Notes: generated by a model from the letters alone, not told the origin. A DNA stretch of 64,000 nucleotides from Hygrophila difformis (GCA_030278955.1 JAOANR010000002.1:15584238-15648237), one strand, 5' to 3'; shown: positions 11,072-21,642, counted from the first letter of the stretch. Program-made: numbers and translations.

Positions 11072-12561
11072 CTTCGTTAGCCTATCCACAATCACCCAAA
11101 TCTTGTTCATGCCTTTAGGTGATCGGGTAATCCCGAGACAAAGTCCATCGAGATGCTATCCCACTTCCAACTTGGAATCTCTAGTGGTTGCATCAACCCT
11201 AGGGGTTTATGTCGCACTGCCTTAACCTTTTGGCAGGTGAGACATCTCGCTACGAAGTTCGCCACTTCCTTCTTCATTCCCGGCCACCAATAGATCTTTT
11301 TCATATCTTTGTATAGCTTGTCACCTCCGGGATGTACGGAATATGGCGTGTTGTGCCCTTCCTCCATCAACCTTTGTTTCAACTCGGCACATTTAAGAGG
11401 CACACACCATCTCCCTTTAAAACGGATGCTTCCATCCTCGTGGACAGCAAATCCTATTGCCTTTCCTTCGGCAATATACCCTTTTATCTTCTCGAGTTTC
11501 GGGTCGCCCGGTTGAGCGAGTCGAATCTCGTCTAGTATTGGAGTTTCTACGACCATGGCATTGACCGTTTCTCTCACTGTGCCAGGATGCACAAGTTCTA
11601 ACTCCAATCTAGCCAATTCCAAGTACAATGCCGGCGGAATTACCAACGAGTTTGTCACGTGTTGGGTTTTCCGACTTAGGGCATCGGCTACCACATTCGC
11701 CTTCCCCTCGTGGTATGCTATCTCGAAATCGTAGTCTTTAATAAGTTCCAACCACCTTCGCTGTCTCAAATTCAACTCCTTCTGAGTGAATATATATTTC
11801 AAGCTCTTGTGGTCGGTGAACATTCGACACTTCCGCCCATAAAGATAATGTCTCCATATCTTTAGAGCGAAAACGACCGCTGCCAATTCCAGGTCGTGGG
11901 TCGGATAATTTTCCTCGTGAGGTTTTAGTTGGCGTGATGCATAGGCTACGACTCTCGAGTCTTGCATCAAAACACAACCTAAACCTTCCTTCGAAGCATC
12001 GCTATATACTTCGAAGTCACCATTCTCTGATGGTAATGTTAATACGGGTGTGGTTGTGAGTCGTTTCTTCAGCTCTTGAAACGCAATCTCACACGCTTCG
12101 GTCCACTCGTATTTTGCTCCTTTCTTAAGTAGCTGGGTCAAAGGACGTGCAATCCTTGAAAAGTCCTTCACAAATCGTCTATAATACCCGGCTAATCCAA
12201 GGAAACTCCTTATTTCCGTTGGACTCTTCGGAGTTGCCCACTCCGTCACGGCAGAAACCTTTGCCGGATCCACTGATACTCCATCAGCGGATACTATGTG
12301 TCCGAGAAATGCCACTTCTTTCAGCCAGAAGTCACATTTCGACAGCTTGCCGTATAGCTGATTTCTTCGCAAGATTTCCAACACTTGATGTAGGTGTTTG
12401 GCATGCTCTTCCTCGCTCTTCGAGTAGATCAGGATGTCGTCGATGAACACTACGACGCACTGATCTAACAATTCTCGGAACACGTTGTTCATGAGATTCA
12501 TGAACATGGCCGGAGCATTTGTTAACCCGAAGGATAACACGGTGAAATCGTAATGGCCATA
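11072..12561 (-). pseudogene. RT C-terminal part, RNase H and integrase N-terminal half (outer chromovirus)
   Basis: Open from 12561 down to a stop at 11107. It begins in RT just after the stop at 12562 and shows [12 protein letters not shown] and the catalytic box [11 protein letters not shown]. RNase H follows ([34 protein letters not shown]). The integrase zinc-binding HHCC region ([11 protein letters not shown] to CLTCQKVK) and the first catalytic Asp in SMDFVSG come next. Near 11120-11130 the frame shifts by one base; the IWVIVDRLTKT segment then continues in another frame up to the nested insertion at 11066. Confidence 0.92.
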
Positions 12562-13596
12562 TCATGTTCGAAATGCCGTCTTCGGAATGTCCTTCTCGGC
12601 GATCCTCAATTGATGATACCCAGATCGCAAATCGATCTTCGAGAATACTGAAGCTCCCTTCAGTTGATCAAACAGATCCTCTATTCTCGGCAGGGGGTAT
12701 TTATTCTTAATGGTCACTTGGTTTAGTCCTCGGTAATCTATGCAAAGACGTAGTCCACCGTCTTTCTTCTTGACAAATAAAACCGGTGCTCCCCAAGGGG
12801 ACGTACTCGGTCTTATGTAGCCTTTTCCCAATAGCTCCTCGAGTTGTTCCTTTAACTCCATTTCCAGTGGTGCCATCCGGTACGGAGCTTTCGAGACAGG
12901 CTCTGTCCCCGGAATGAGATCTATCGTGAATTCAAGATCTCTCTCAGGTGGCATGCCCGGAACGTCTTCAGGGAATACGTCCGGGTATTCTCTTACCACT
13001 GGTATGCTATCAACCCTGTTTTCTTCCGCCTCAAGGTTGTGCACATAGCACGCATATAGTTCATACCCCTTACGCATCAAGTTACTTAGTTTAAGTGCAC
13101 TAACGATTTTGTTACTTTTCTTAGGGGGCTGAGAGTAAAAGATAACTCTCTTTCCCCTACTTTTTGACAAGGTGATCTTTTGCTTTTGGCATTCGATCAC
13201 CGCTTTATACTGGGATAGCCAATCCATCCCCAGTATGATGTCAAAGTCTCTTAAGTTAAATTCTACTAAGTTCGCGAAGAATTCTACGTTCTTTATCACT
13301 ATAGGAATTCCGTTATATCGTTTAGAGCAAGACACTACTTCTCCAGAAGGCAATTGAATTCCTAAGCTAATTCTCTCGCACTTAGGTAGATCTAACTCAG
13401 GCACTATCCCTGATGCTATAATTGAGCAACTAGCTCCAGAATCAAATAGAATTCTAAGGGGCGTATCCAACACATAAAATGTACCTGCCATCACTTCTCC
13501 TTGCGCAGGCACGTCCGCTTGGTTTACCACGTTCAGCCTCCCCATAGGGCGTCCCTGATTGCCTTGCTGATTCGCATTCGGCTGCTGATTTTGTTG
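12562..13596 (-). pseudogene. Protease and RT N-terminal part (outer chromovirus)
   Basis: In frame with gag (13597-14808) and with the following RT segment, separated by TAG at 13597-13599 and TGA at 12562-12564. The aspartic protease active site is [10 protein letters not shown], with the later hydrophobic motif [10 protein letters not shown] shows [26 protein letters not shown], and [13 protein letters not shown] with the first catalytic Asp. The TGA sits just after KTAFRT, where related elements have a codon for a basic residue, so a CGA to TGA change is likely. Confidence 0.92.
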
Positions 13597-14808
13597 CTAG
13601 TTTTGATTCTGAGGGGGCGGAGGTCGTTGGTTCTGGTTCTGGTTTTGCGGCCTATTTTGAGGGGGTCTGTACCCTTGGTTATTCCCGTTTCGCCCGTTTT
13701 GGTTTTGAGGCTGTTCTTGCCCCGCGACCAAATCGTCCCTCTTCGTTATGTTCTCGAGCCTAGTTCGGCAATCTCGTCGAACGTGACCCATTCGACCGCA
13801 TCGGTAACAGGCGCCTTGTTGCGGGCATCCCCTTGCCAGATGTGGTCGTCCACATCGCGGGCAAGGCGGTACCGGATCTTCTTGGTTGAACCTCCTCCCA
13901 GTGTTGTTTTGCTGGGGCCTATTCGACCCTCTGCGCTGCTCGTTCTTTCCAGTGTTGTTCTCGTTTCTTGAGTCTCGGCTTCTCTTGTCTTGAGGACCCC
14001 TGCTGGACTCCCCACTCACCCTTCTTTTCAGCTGCTGCACGCGTGCTACCGCTACGGCGCGATCATATACGGCTTGCAAATCGGGGTAGTGTACCCCCGC
14101 GATCACCTCGCGCACAGACAGGTTCAGTCCCATCTCGAACTTCTGTGCCTTTTCCGCATCAGTGGGCACTAGCCTTGGTGCGAACCTCACCAGCTCTTTG
14201 AAGCGTGTGTAGTATTCTTGCACCGTTTGGCTTCCTTGCTTCAGCGACAGGAACTCTTCGTACATGGCAGCTTTAGTACTCAAGGGATAGAATCGATCCC
14301 TGAGTAGTTCCATCATCTCCATCCACGAGTAAGGCTCGTCATCTTCAGTCAGTTTGGCTTGCGTTGCTTGCCACCAGTCGTCAGCTTCGCCTCCCAAGTA
14401 GTATGAAGCGACATGTACCCTCTCTCCTTCCGGACATTTGACCGCTCCCAGCAGCTTGTCGAAAGTCCGGATCCACTCCTCCAGTTTAGCTGGATCCTCC
14501 TCACCAGCGTAGTGGGGCGGCTGGTAAGGATTCACCATCGCCAGGTAGTTAGAGCGAGCTTGGGGCGGAGGTACCGCCGCAGCTTGACCCTGGTTGACTT
14601 GCGCGTTTCCGAGCGCAATCAACACTTCCTCTATCGTCCTAAGACGGTCGCCCACATTGTTCGGTGCGGGGGCGTCCTGCGCACCTTGGGGTTGTTCCAT
14701 CTCAGGTTGAATCGGTTCAGTGACGTTTGGTGGTGTTTCAGTGGGTGTTTCAGTGGTGGTTTGGGGAGCGGTTTGGGTTCTGCCTCTTCCTCTTCCTCTG
14801 GGTGCCAT
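13597..14808 (-). CDS. gag: Gag polyprotein of the outer chromovirus
   Basis: 403 aa, starting MAPRGRGRGR. Residues about 85-250 form the retrotransposon Gag region (NYLAMVNPYQPPHY, WIRTFDKLLGAV, SYYLGGEADDWW, RFYPLSTKAAMYEEFLSLKQ). A basic linker follows, with two cysteine motifs, CPRCGRPHLARGC and the CCHC knuckle CYRCGRMGHVRRDC at about 334-347, then an N/Q/P-rich tail. The frame ends at TAG (13597-13599) in a run of Asn/Gln codons and continues in the same frame into protease. The stop may be a mutated CAG codon or an inefficient terminator. Gag would assemble the virus-like particle in the cytoplasm. Confidence 0.93.
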   Translation of the reverse strand: MAPRGRGRGRTQTAPQTTTETPTETPPNVTEPIQPEMEQPQGAQDAPAPNNVGDRLRTIEEVLIALGNAQVNQGQAAAVPPPQARSNYLAMVNPYQPPHYAGEEDPAKLEEWIRTFDKLLGAVKCPEGERVHVASYYLGGEADDWWQATQAKLTEDDEPYSWMEMMELLRDRFYPLSTKAAMYEEFLSLKQGSQTVQEYYTRFKELVRFAPRLVPTDAEKAQKFEMGLNLSVREVIAGVHYPDLQAVYDRAVAVARVQQLKRRVSGESSRGPQDKRSRDSRNENNTGKNEQRRGSNRPQQNNTGRRFNQEDPVPPCPRCGRPHLARGCPQQGACYRCGRMGHVRRDCRTRLENITKRDDLVAGQEQPQNQNGRNGNNQGYRPPQNRPQNQNQNQRPPPPQNQN

Positions 14809-15073
14809 TCTGGTACAATTAGGATAGATTAGGACTTTGTGAATTTAGTATGTAGTCTAAGCGATTTATATAAATGTATATGTGTATTGCAATTTAGCAC
14901 GTGGTGCTTTGTTCGAATTAAGTAGTATACGACGCCTCGGGGGTTTCATTTTAATTTGTTTTGTTTTGTTTCGATTTAAAAAAATAAATCGGGCATTTTA
15001 TTTCCTCAAAAGAAATTTTAGTACAAAAGTAGCGATATTTTCCCTAGCAAAATAGCATCTAACAATAGAATCT

Positions 15074-15409
15074 CTAGTATCTCATGACGTCCTCCGGTGG
15101 GGTAACAGGATCTTCCTCCGGATCTTCCTCCTCCGAACTCGGCGGCGTCAGCTCGTCAAAGATAGTGTTTAAGTCTTGCCCGTGGGCATCAATGTATTCC
15201 TTTAGTATTAAGTTTTGTGTAGTGAGGGTTTGGACTTGGCGCTCGAGTTGGTTTATGCGGTGATGATCCGCCTCTCTCAAGTTGCCCATGTGGCGTAAAT
15301 CGGCCTCCAATTGAGCCATACGGTACTTCATCTGCTCTAGGGTTTGGTGGGAATCGAGATGAACACTCATCATCCTGACCATCAACTGCATCATGTCTTG
15401 ACTAGCCAT
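15074..15409 (-). CDS. Small coiled-coil ORF in the leader upstream of gag
   Basis: 111 aa, ATG to TAG, on the sense strand between the primer site and gag and in a different frame from gag. Residues about 5-75 have heptad-like hydrophobic spacing (QTLEQMKYRMAQLEADL, then a region around INQLERQVQTL), so a parallel coiled coil is likely. The tail is strongly acidic and proline-rich (TPPSSEEEDPEEDP). I know no named product. Upstream ORFs of this sort could be translated first and affect Gag output, or encode an accessory protein; neither is shown. The Gag-only relative lacks it. Confidence 0.55.
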   Translation of the reverse strand: MASQDMMQLMVRMMSVHLDSHQTLEQMKYRMAQLEADLRHMGNLREADHHRINQLERQVQTLTTQNLILKEYIDAHGQDLNTIFDELTPPSSEEEDPEEDPVTPPEDVMRY

Positions 15410-15424
15410 CTAGCGCAAGCAAGA

Positions 15425-15647
15425 GATCTAAGTTAATATTCGCCAAGATTCTAAGTTCGATTCGCCAAGATTCTAGGTTCAGTTCGCCAAGATTCTAAGT
15501 TCAAGTTTCACCAAGATTCTAGGTTCAATTCGCCAAGATTCTAAATTCAAGTTTCGCCAAGATTCTAGGTTCAAGTTTCCAAGATTCTAAGTTCATAGCA
15601 GAGATGCAACATGCAAGTGCAAATGATTTCCCCCCCCCCCCCCCCCC
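15425..15647 (-). repeat. Leader tandem repeat and C18 homopolymer
   Basis: About seven imperfect copies of a 22-26 bp unit with CCAAGATTCTAAGTTC lie at 15425-15595. A run of 18 C follows at 15630-15647; its exact length should not be trusted. Confidence 0.8.
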
Positions 15648-15805
15648 AATAATAATTTAATGCACCACATATATATATTTTTCCATGGGTTTTAAAATAA
15701 TGATTTTTCCATGGAAATAATACTTTAAAATTTAGAAGAATAGTCAAAATATTAATAATAGTTTTAAAATAGTAATGGTTTAAAAATAATAGTTTAAAAA
15801 TAGCC

Positions 15806-15819
15806 GGGCTCTGATACCA
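15806..15819 (-). other. Primer-binding site of the outer chromovirus
   Basis: Minus strand TGGTATCAGAGCCC, 3 bases from the 5' LTR that starts at 15823. This matches the 3' end of plant initiator tRNA-Met, the usual primer for this clade. Here it is single, not triplicated. Confidence 0.88.
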
Positions 15820-15822
15820 ACT

Positions 15823-18428
15823 TGTAACACCACGGTTTTTGGTCACCCAGGTCGGGATGTCACCGCCACATCTCCCTAGTAAGACACGGCTTCTCCGAGC
15901 TTACTAAAGAGATGCAAGGCTAGGTATTGCAGTATTTAAAAACATTTAAATCATTCAAAATAGCCCATACAATATAATTCGAAAATAATAATAGCATAGC
16001 GCAGCGGAAATATTTGGTTTAGTACAGTATCGCAGCGGAAAATATAAAAGGGGCCGACATGGCCAAAACACGGGTTAAACAGGCCCGTTCATAATATAGT
16101 CTAAGTACGAAATTTAAAAGCAAAATAAGTGTTTCCCAAAATCCCATGCATGAATCGTGCTCACACATGCTCATTCCACATATTCTGTAAGGAAAGGAAT
16201 AAAAATGGTTTTGGTCAGCAAAATTGCTGAGTAAGTTAACACATGCATGATTGTAGGGTTTAAAAGCCATAAATTAAATAATTTAACAAAGCATGATAAT
16301 AACATAATATTTAATTTCATCTAATCCATATCCAATGGCATAATTTATCTCAGGGCTCTATTTAATGACACATATCACATGGTTTAATCATAAAAGCCGT
16401 AATTTAAATAAAGCATTTAAATAATTTAATTGGACAACAACATAATTCAATCTAATTTAATTTAGTTTAGAATCCCCATTACATTCCCGATTTGGTATTT
16501 CAAAGTTTCACGATAAAATTGCGATGTCAACAAGTTTAGCCGGTAGCCCGGCGGCCGCAACCGTATCAGCCATACCCAGTACCACTCCGGAGCCTCGGGA
16601 AACCCATACGGATATTCACGAGAGTGTAGGCTCTATATTTCGCCGTTTAGGCAATCCATATCTCAAGTTTAGCGCGCGGGGTCACCATCGTCCATTACGG
16701 CACGAAGTGAATCGTTAGGGGGCACCCTGCAGAGCACTCACCCCTAATTTTAATTTATCAAGTTTGTAAGGGGATTTAATTTTTAAAATCTGACTTCAAT
16801 TTTATTTATTTAAAAAAATAATATCTCAACTCGTTTCAACCCTAAAGGTTAATTCCATGTTTCAACAAGATTTCAAGATTTCGTTTCGGTAAATCACAGT
16901 TTACTCTAAAATTCGTCTAAAATCAGATTTAATTCCAAAAATTCCAAAATTTCATATCTGACTCGGAAACATCACGATCTACAACTTTCGTATTTTAACT
17001 TTTTCGATCTGAGATACCTAAGTAGGTCAAAATCACCAATTTTCGCATAAGAAGAATTCTGTCCGAGTTTAATGTGTCACAGTTTAAAGATTTCGAATTC
17101 TACCATAGCAATTCAACTCCAAGTTTAATGAAATTTGACAGAGATCATCATAAGACATTTATCTACAACTTTCATGTTTGGCCAAAGATCTAAAACAGCC
17201 TAGATCCTATGTCAAAAACGTGATCAAGATCATTCCTAAGTTCTGTCCAAGATTTCAAGATCTAGATTCAAACAGTTCGGTTTCGGTGGATTTTCACATA
17301 TCAAATCAACTCCAAAAATTCTCAAAAATTTACAGTAGCTAGGTCTAAGTCTTAGGAACGTTTTTTCGTGTTTTAAGTTTTTCCGTTTGAGTTCGTTTTA
17401 AGGTTCGGAAAAATTCATCAAATCTGTTGCGTCGGTAGAAAGTAAGAATTGACAGATTTTCGATTTCTTGATAATCTTTTAGTTTGAATGTTTTAATTCA
17501 TCCCAAAACCATGTAAGAGTTAACTTACTGAGTTTATGAACGTCGGGGATGTCTAATTCGGAGGCGTGGCTTCCAGATCACCGTTTCTCCTCTCCGTTCG
17601 TCGGGTTCTACGATCTAGATCCAATACGGGGTGTAGAAAGAGAAGAACCGAAGTTAGAATCCGTTTTCGGATTGAAACGTGAAAAGATTTATCGGACTAG
17701 AGCTTACCACAACGTTTGGAGATCCTTGGATTTTCGTCCAAAGCTGCTGCCTCCGTTTGGTGCTTTCCGTTGACTCCGAATTTAGGGTTTCGAACGTATG
17801 GAAGGTTGTAGGGTTTTGTAAACTTGTTTGGGGCTCCCAAGGGGCTTATTTATAGATTTCTCAATCCCTAGGGCGTCCAACATCTGACCTAAAGGTCTTG
17901 GGTCGAGAGATGTTCAACCGAAAGTCGAAAAATCCGCGTTCGGGCGAGAGATTCACGCAACGGGCGAATCTGTCAAGTGGCGCGGTCGTGGCGCGCTATT
18001 CCCCCTTCACCGCGCGGCCACCACGCGACTCTCGCCTGGACTTCGGTCCGGGCGGGTCGTGCGATCCGTCGTGCCTTTCCGCCTCTCTTTCGGGTTTCTA
18101 TCCCTCTATGCTCCCGAATTCCAATTTCCGGGGTATCTTCGGGTTTCTACTTTCTCTCTAAATTTATTCTCGGGTCTAATTGGATGTTTTGGACTCGAAT
18201 CCTCGAGTTCACTAGTGTCGGGTTTAGGTGTATAATTTATTTACCTTTAATCCATCCTTTTATTTAATTAAATTCCTTTTTAAGTAAAAATCTCATTTAT
18301 CATTTCCTTATCTTTATTTATTTCTTTATTTGCCGGATTCATTTATTTATTTATGGTTTTTATTTTATTTATTATTTATTTATTTAACTATTGTTTTATT
18401 TAATGATGGAAAATTCACGGGTATTACA
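15823..18428 (-). repeat. 5' LTR of the outer chromovirus (2606 bp)
   Basis: TGTAACACC...GTATTACA, matching 1-2336. Likely TATA box TATAAATA at 17847-17854 (minus). The base after the LTR begins TGTAT, the expected right target duplication (18429-18433); its left partner lies outside the window. It shares LTR ends and several blocks with the Gag-only element but lacks the B-box array. Confidence 0.93.
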
Positions 18429-18439
18429 TGTATCGAATG

Positions 18440-18770
18440 TATTGGAGAATCCAGAGGTATTTTAATAGTTTTCAACGATGGTTTGTTATGTTTTAAAGCG
18501 ATGGTCTGTAGTTTTTTTTCTAACTTACTCTAGTATGTGTGTAGATGCCTGCAAAAGATGTGCCAACCTTTTCTTTGGGCATATCTGAGAATGAGAATGT
18601 TGTATCAGATGAGAATCCAGAGGTATGTTAATAGTTTTCAGCGATGGTTTATATGTTTTTCAGCGATGATTTTTTTTGTATTTCAGCGATGATACAATGC
18701 ATATTTCAGCGATGATTGATATATTATACTGTGTGAGAAATATTAATAGTTTTCAGCTATATCATCTGTA
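18440..18770 (+). repeat. Intronic self-motif cluster and duplicated exon end
   Basis: Plus-oriented motif copies lie near 18470, 18495, 18637, 18657, 18680 and 18702. An exon end reading GAGAATCCAGAG before a GTAT donor occurs twice (18445-18456 and 18611-18622). Upstream exon-intron units were therefore tandemly copied before the retrotransposon split the gene. Confidence 0.7.
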
Positions 18771-20022
18771 ATTTTCAGGAACAAGCTAAGACAGTTGATA
18801 GAGCTAAGACAATCGAGAAATTGAAGGAGAAGTATATGCCTCGTAGAGTGATGATGATTGATCTCCAGCCTATAGAAAAATGCAATAAGTTTACATTCAT
18901 GGAGATGACTTATACCCGATTTAAAGACTATCCAGAATTTGAGGCGTCATATAAATGTACTCTAGAAGAGTTGAATGTGGCTGTTTGGGCTATCATTACA
19001 AATATTATAGGAAAGGTTGAAGCGAAAAACATGATTGTTTATGATGATAAAGAAATGAACTTGTCCAAGTTTGACATTGAAACACTGAGGGTTGATAGTG
19101 ATATTGCGGATGTTGTTATAAACTGTTATGCAAAAGTGATCAACCATCGTGAATTCGAAAGAGCCAACGGGAAACCAATGATGAAATATTGTTTTTCATC
19201 ATTATTTGCTGTGAGTCTGATATATACATACATACATACATATATATATATATTTAACTTCTTTTTGATGCATGAAATGTTGTATCTTTTGAAACAGACA
19301 TTTGCAGAGGCAGAGGTGGATGCAGATTTACCATTAAAAGATGGTGCAGAAATTGTTGATACATTCGTGAAAGAATTCAAGTTTTTCCCTGAAGAAATGA
19401 TTGATGTGGTGTTGAATGCAGAGAATGTAAGATACATTTTTGTTTTGATAATTTTGTTTATATAGTTGATCATTATTAGATTCTAACTATATGTTTACTC
19501 AATGTTCCAGTTCTTCTTCCCATATTGTTGTCAAAACCATTGGGTTGCTTTTTCTGTTGATATGAGAAAGAGAAGAATTTTTTACTTCAACAGCAAGAAT
19601 GCTGAAGGCGGGTGGACAACTGATTATAACGTTTTGAATAGGATATGGTATAACTTCAGGATGCTGGGAAATACACTGATGAATTCTGAAAAATGGTTTG
19701 CATCATATCGTATGCTTTCTCGCCGTTGGCAGAGCAGAAAGATGAGCACAGCTGTGGTGTTTTTGTCATGTCATATATGGATTATTGGGAAGGATTTATT
19801 ATGGATGACATGTTGGCAGAAATGAAGAACAAAAGGTACAATCTGGCAAAAAGAGCCAAGGTCTGCGCTCAAATATTGATGTCAGGTGTCAATCAAAAGA
19901 AAGATTTTGTGTTTGGAGAAGTGAGTAGAGAGATGCAGTTGGTTGCCCAGCATAGTCAGTCATTTGAGGTAAAGAAACCAGCACCACCTAAGTCAAAAAA
20001 GGGTCGGAAAAAGAAACAATGA
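18545..20022 (+). pseudogene. ULP1/C48-like cysteine peptidase gene of the transposon, frameshifted
   Basis: Spliced model, all introns phase 0: exons 18545-18622, 18779-19210, 19298-19426, and 19511 to 20022 with one frameshift. Each junction has GT/AG. The second exon has the region before the C48 catalytic core; the last has the catalytic His in QNHWVAF and, after a shift near 19690 within an A-run, the oxyanion-hole Gln and catalytic Cys spaced Q-x5-C in EQKDEHSCGVFVMSYMDYW. The residue expected to be catalytic Asp, 17 after His, is Asn (FYFNS). The tail is lysine-rich. C48 peptidases process SUMO-like proteins; a role here is not shown. Earlier exons lie beyond the retrotransposon, so the start at 18545 is only the first ATG left. 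Confidence 0.72.
19215..19254 (+). repeat. Microsatellite in intron of the ULP1-like gene
   Basis: Short ACAT and TA runs between exons two and three. Ordinary simple repeat. Confidence 0.8.
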
Positions 20023-20049
20023 TGAATGAAGTGTTTTTTGATGAATGAA

Positions 20050-20225
20050 TGAACTGTTTTTTCGATCGCTGAAATGTACAATTTGTGATCGCTGAAATGT
20101 ACAGCTTTTGATCGCTTAAATGTACACCTTTTCATCGCTTAAATGTACATTGTTTCATCGCTTAAATGTCTATTGTTTAATCGCTTATATATATTGCACT
20201 TTTTGTGATTGCTTAAATGTACATC
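20050..20225 (-). repeat. Self-motif cluster between gene 1 and gene 2, reverse orientation
   Basis: At least seven units of about 20 bp: ATCGCTGAAATGTACA or ATCGCTTAAATGTACA. The core is the reverse complement of the motif found in the introns of the preceding gene. Confidence 0.85.
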
Positions 20226-20789
20226 TCTCTATTCTTACATGGGCTTTGTAAATTATGGAGTATTATTCTCTATTTGGCTGATTTGAAGCGATTCGGTCAG
20301 GTTGGGATAGCTGAAAAAGGAACTGATGTGGATGTGGATGTGGATGTGGATCCTGAATTTCCTGTGCACATCAGAAATCTAAGGGAAAAAGTGCTACATG
20401 AGATAAGGCATAAGAACTGGCCAGTGCTGAGAAAGAATGCAAGACAGTATAGATTGATGAACAAGGCTGAAGCAGAGGAGTATCTGAAATATGATCTGGC
20501 ACAAGATATGTCTTATTTAAATGAAGCCCTGGAAAGAGACATGGTGTCCGCCATGATGGAGCGTTACAGAACTTCTTATCTCGAACTCCTCATGGAATTG
20601 GATCAGAAGGCCCTGGAGCATTGTAACACAGGAAATAAAAACAAGATCATGCATTATGACTACAAAGTCAGAAGTCTAATCTGCAAACAGATCAAAGGAG
20701 CATGGGAACTGAAGCTGGTGAGGATCACCAATCGAGAATTTGTGAGAGATTACTTGAAGATTGCACATAAACAGTTTGGCCAAAAGTAG
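20217..20789 (+). CDS. Unrecognised charged protein, second gene of the transposon
   Basis: Open frame of 190 aa; the first ~25 residues overlap the motif array, so the true start is unclear. A splice acceptor before the VGIAEKGTDV segment or a later Met is possible. It has a DVDVDVDVDP run coded by a GATGTG microsatellite (about 20325-20352), then a Lys/Arg/Glu-rich, mostly helical-looking body (HIRNLREKVLHEIRHKNW, YLKYDLAQDMSYLNEAL, MMERYRTSYLELLM). No signal peptide or membrane segment is visible, and I recognise no family. It lies on the same strand as its neighbours and could be a DNA- or protein-binding accessory factor, but nothing shows this. Confidence 0.5.
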   Translation: MYISLFLHGLCKLWSIILYLADLKRFGQVGIAEKGTDVDVDVDVDPEFPVHIRNLREKVLHEIRHKNWPVLRKNARQYRLMNKAEAEEYLKYDLAQDMSYLNEALERDMVSAMMERYRTSYLELLMELDQKALEHCNTGNKNKIMHYDYKVRSLICKQIKGAWELKLVRITNREFVRDYLKIAHKQFGQK

Positions 20790-20796
20790 AACAAAA

Positions 20797-21475
20797 GTTC
20801 TGAGTTCTGTTGTGATATGTTTTTCTTTTTCTGAGTTTTCTGAAATTTCATATTTATACATTCATTTAAGCGACAAATGTTTGTACATGTGATTATCAGC
20901 GAAGACAGAATCAATTTTTCAGCGATATTGATATAGCATTTTAAGCGATAGTTAGATATTGTTTTCAACGATGGACATGAAGCATTTTAAGCGATGGTGA
21001 TTGATCGTCGTTTTGATTTTATGTATGTTTCTGAGTTCTGAGTTCTGTTGTGATATGTTTCTCTTTTTCTGAGTTTTCTGAAATTTCATATTTATACATT
21101 CATTTAAGCGACAAATGTTTGTACATGTGATTATCAGCGAAGACAGAATCAATTTTTCAGCGATATTAATATAGCATTTTAAGCGATGGTTAGATATTGT
21201 TTTCAGCGATGGACATGAAGCATTTTAAGCGATGGTGATTGATCGTCGTTTTGATTTTATGTATGTTTCTGAGTTCCGAGTTCTGTTGTGATATGTTTCT
21301 CTTTTTCTGAGTTTTCTGAAATTTCATATTTATACATTCATTTAAGCGACAAAATGTTTGTAATGTGAATATAGCTTTTTAAGCGATGGTTCTATATTGT
21401 TTTCAGCGATAGACATTAAGCATTTTAAGCGATGCGTATATGTTGTTTTCAGCGATGGAAGGAAATATATTTCAT
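20797..21475 (+). repeat. 238 bp tandem repeat, about 2.8 copies, packed with self-motifs
   Basis: Units start near 20801, 21039 and 21277, an exact 238 bp period. Each carries about six motif variants (TTTAAGCGAC, TCAGCGAAG, TTCAGCGATATT, TTTTAAGCGATGG, TTTTCAGCGATGG). The third copy is internally shortened. It lies between gene 2 and the promoter of gene 3. Confidence 0.9.
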
Positions 21476-21551
21476 TTTTATGGAGTGTCCTAAATGAAAT
21501 GGGCCTAAATAAAATTAAATGGGCCTCGGAAAATTTTTTAAACTGTGAACC

Positions 21552-21560
21552 TTATAAATG
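21552..21560 (+). promoter_or_regulatory. TATA box of gene 3
   Basis: TTATAAATG about 90 bases before the ATG at 21643, directly downstream of the 238 bp motif array. Confidence 0.5.
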
Positions 21561-21642
21561 GAATCACATTCATTTCTCGAATCTTCATTTCTAAACCCTA
21601 ATTTCTCAAAACCGTAATCGGAATCACCTTCATTTCTCAGAA

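Larger units (their letters stand above)
1..18428 (-). mobile_element. Tekay/Del-type chromovirus LTR retrotransposon, left end outside window
   Basis: Two near-identical long LTRs (1-2336 and 15823-18428) flank a minus-strand gag-pol. Order in the sense direction: 5' LTR (right), tRNA-iMet-type primer site, small leader ORF, gag, protease, RT, RNase H, integrase, C-terminal chromodomain, purine tract, 3' LTR (left). The chromodomain, long LTRs and TGGTATCAGAGC primer site fit the Del/Tekay chromovirus clade. A younger element occupies 3551-11066 inside the integrase. By eye the two LTRs show roughly 20 differences over 2.3 kb, so the insertion is fairly recent. The polyprotein has at least two in-frame stops and one frameshift, so this copy is not autonomous. 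It is inserted in the DNA transposon that resumes at 18429. Confidence 0.93.

Noticed and set aside
15630..15647. C18 run as a functional element
   Set aside because: Long homopolymers are error-prone in sequencing; nothing else supports a role.
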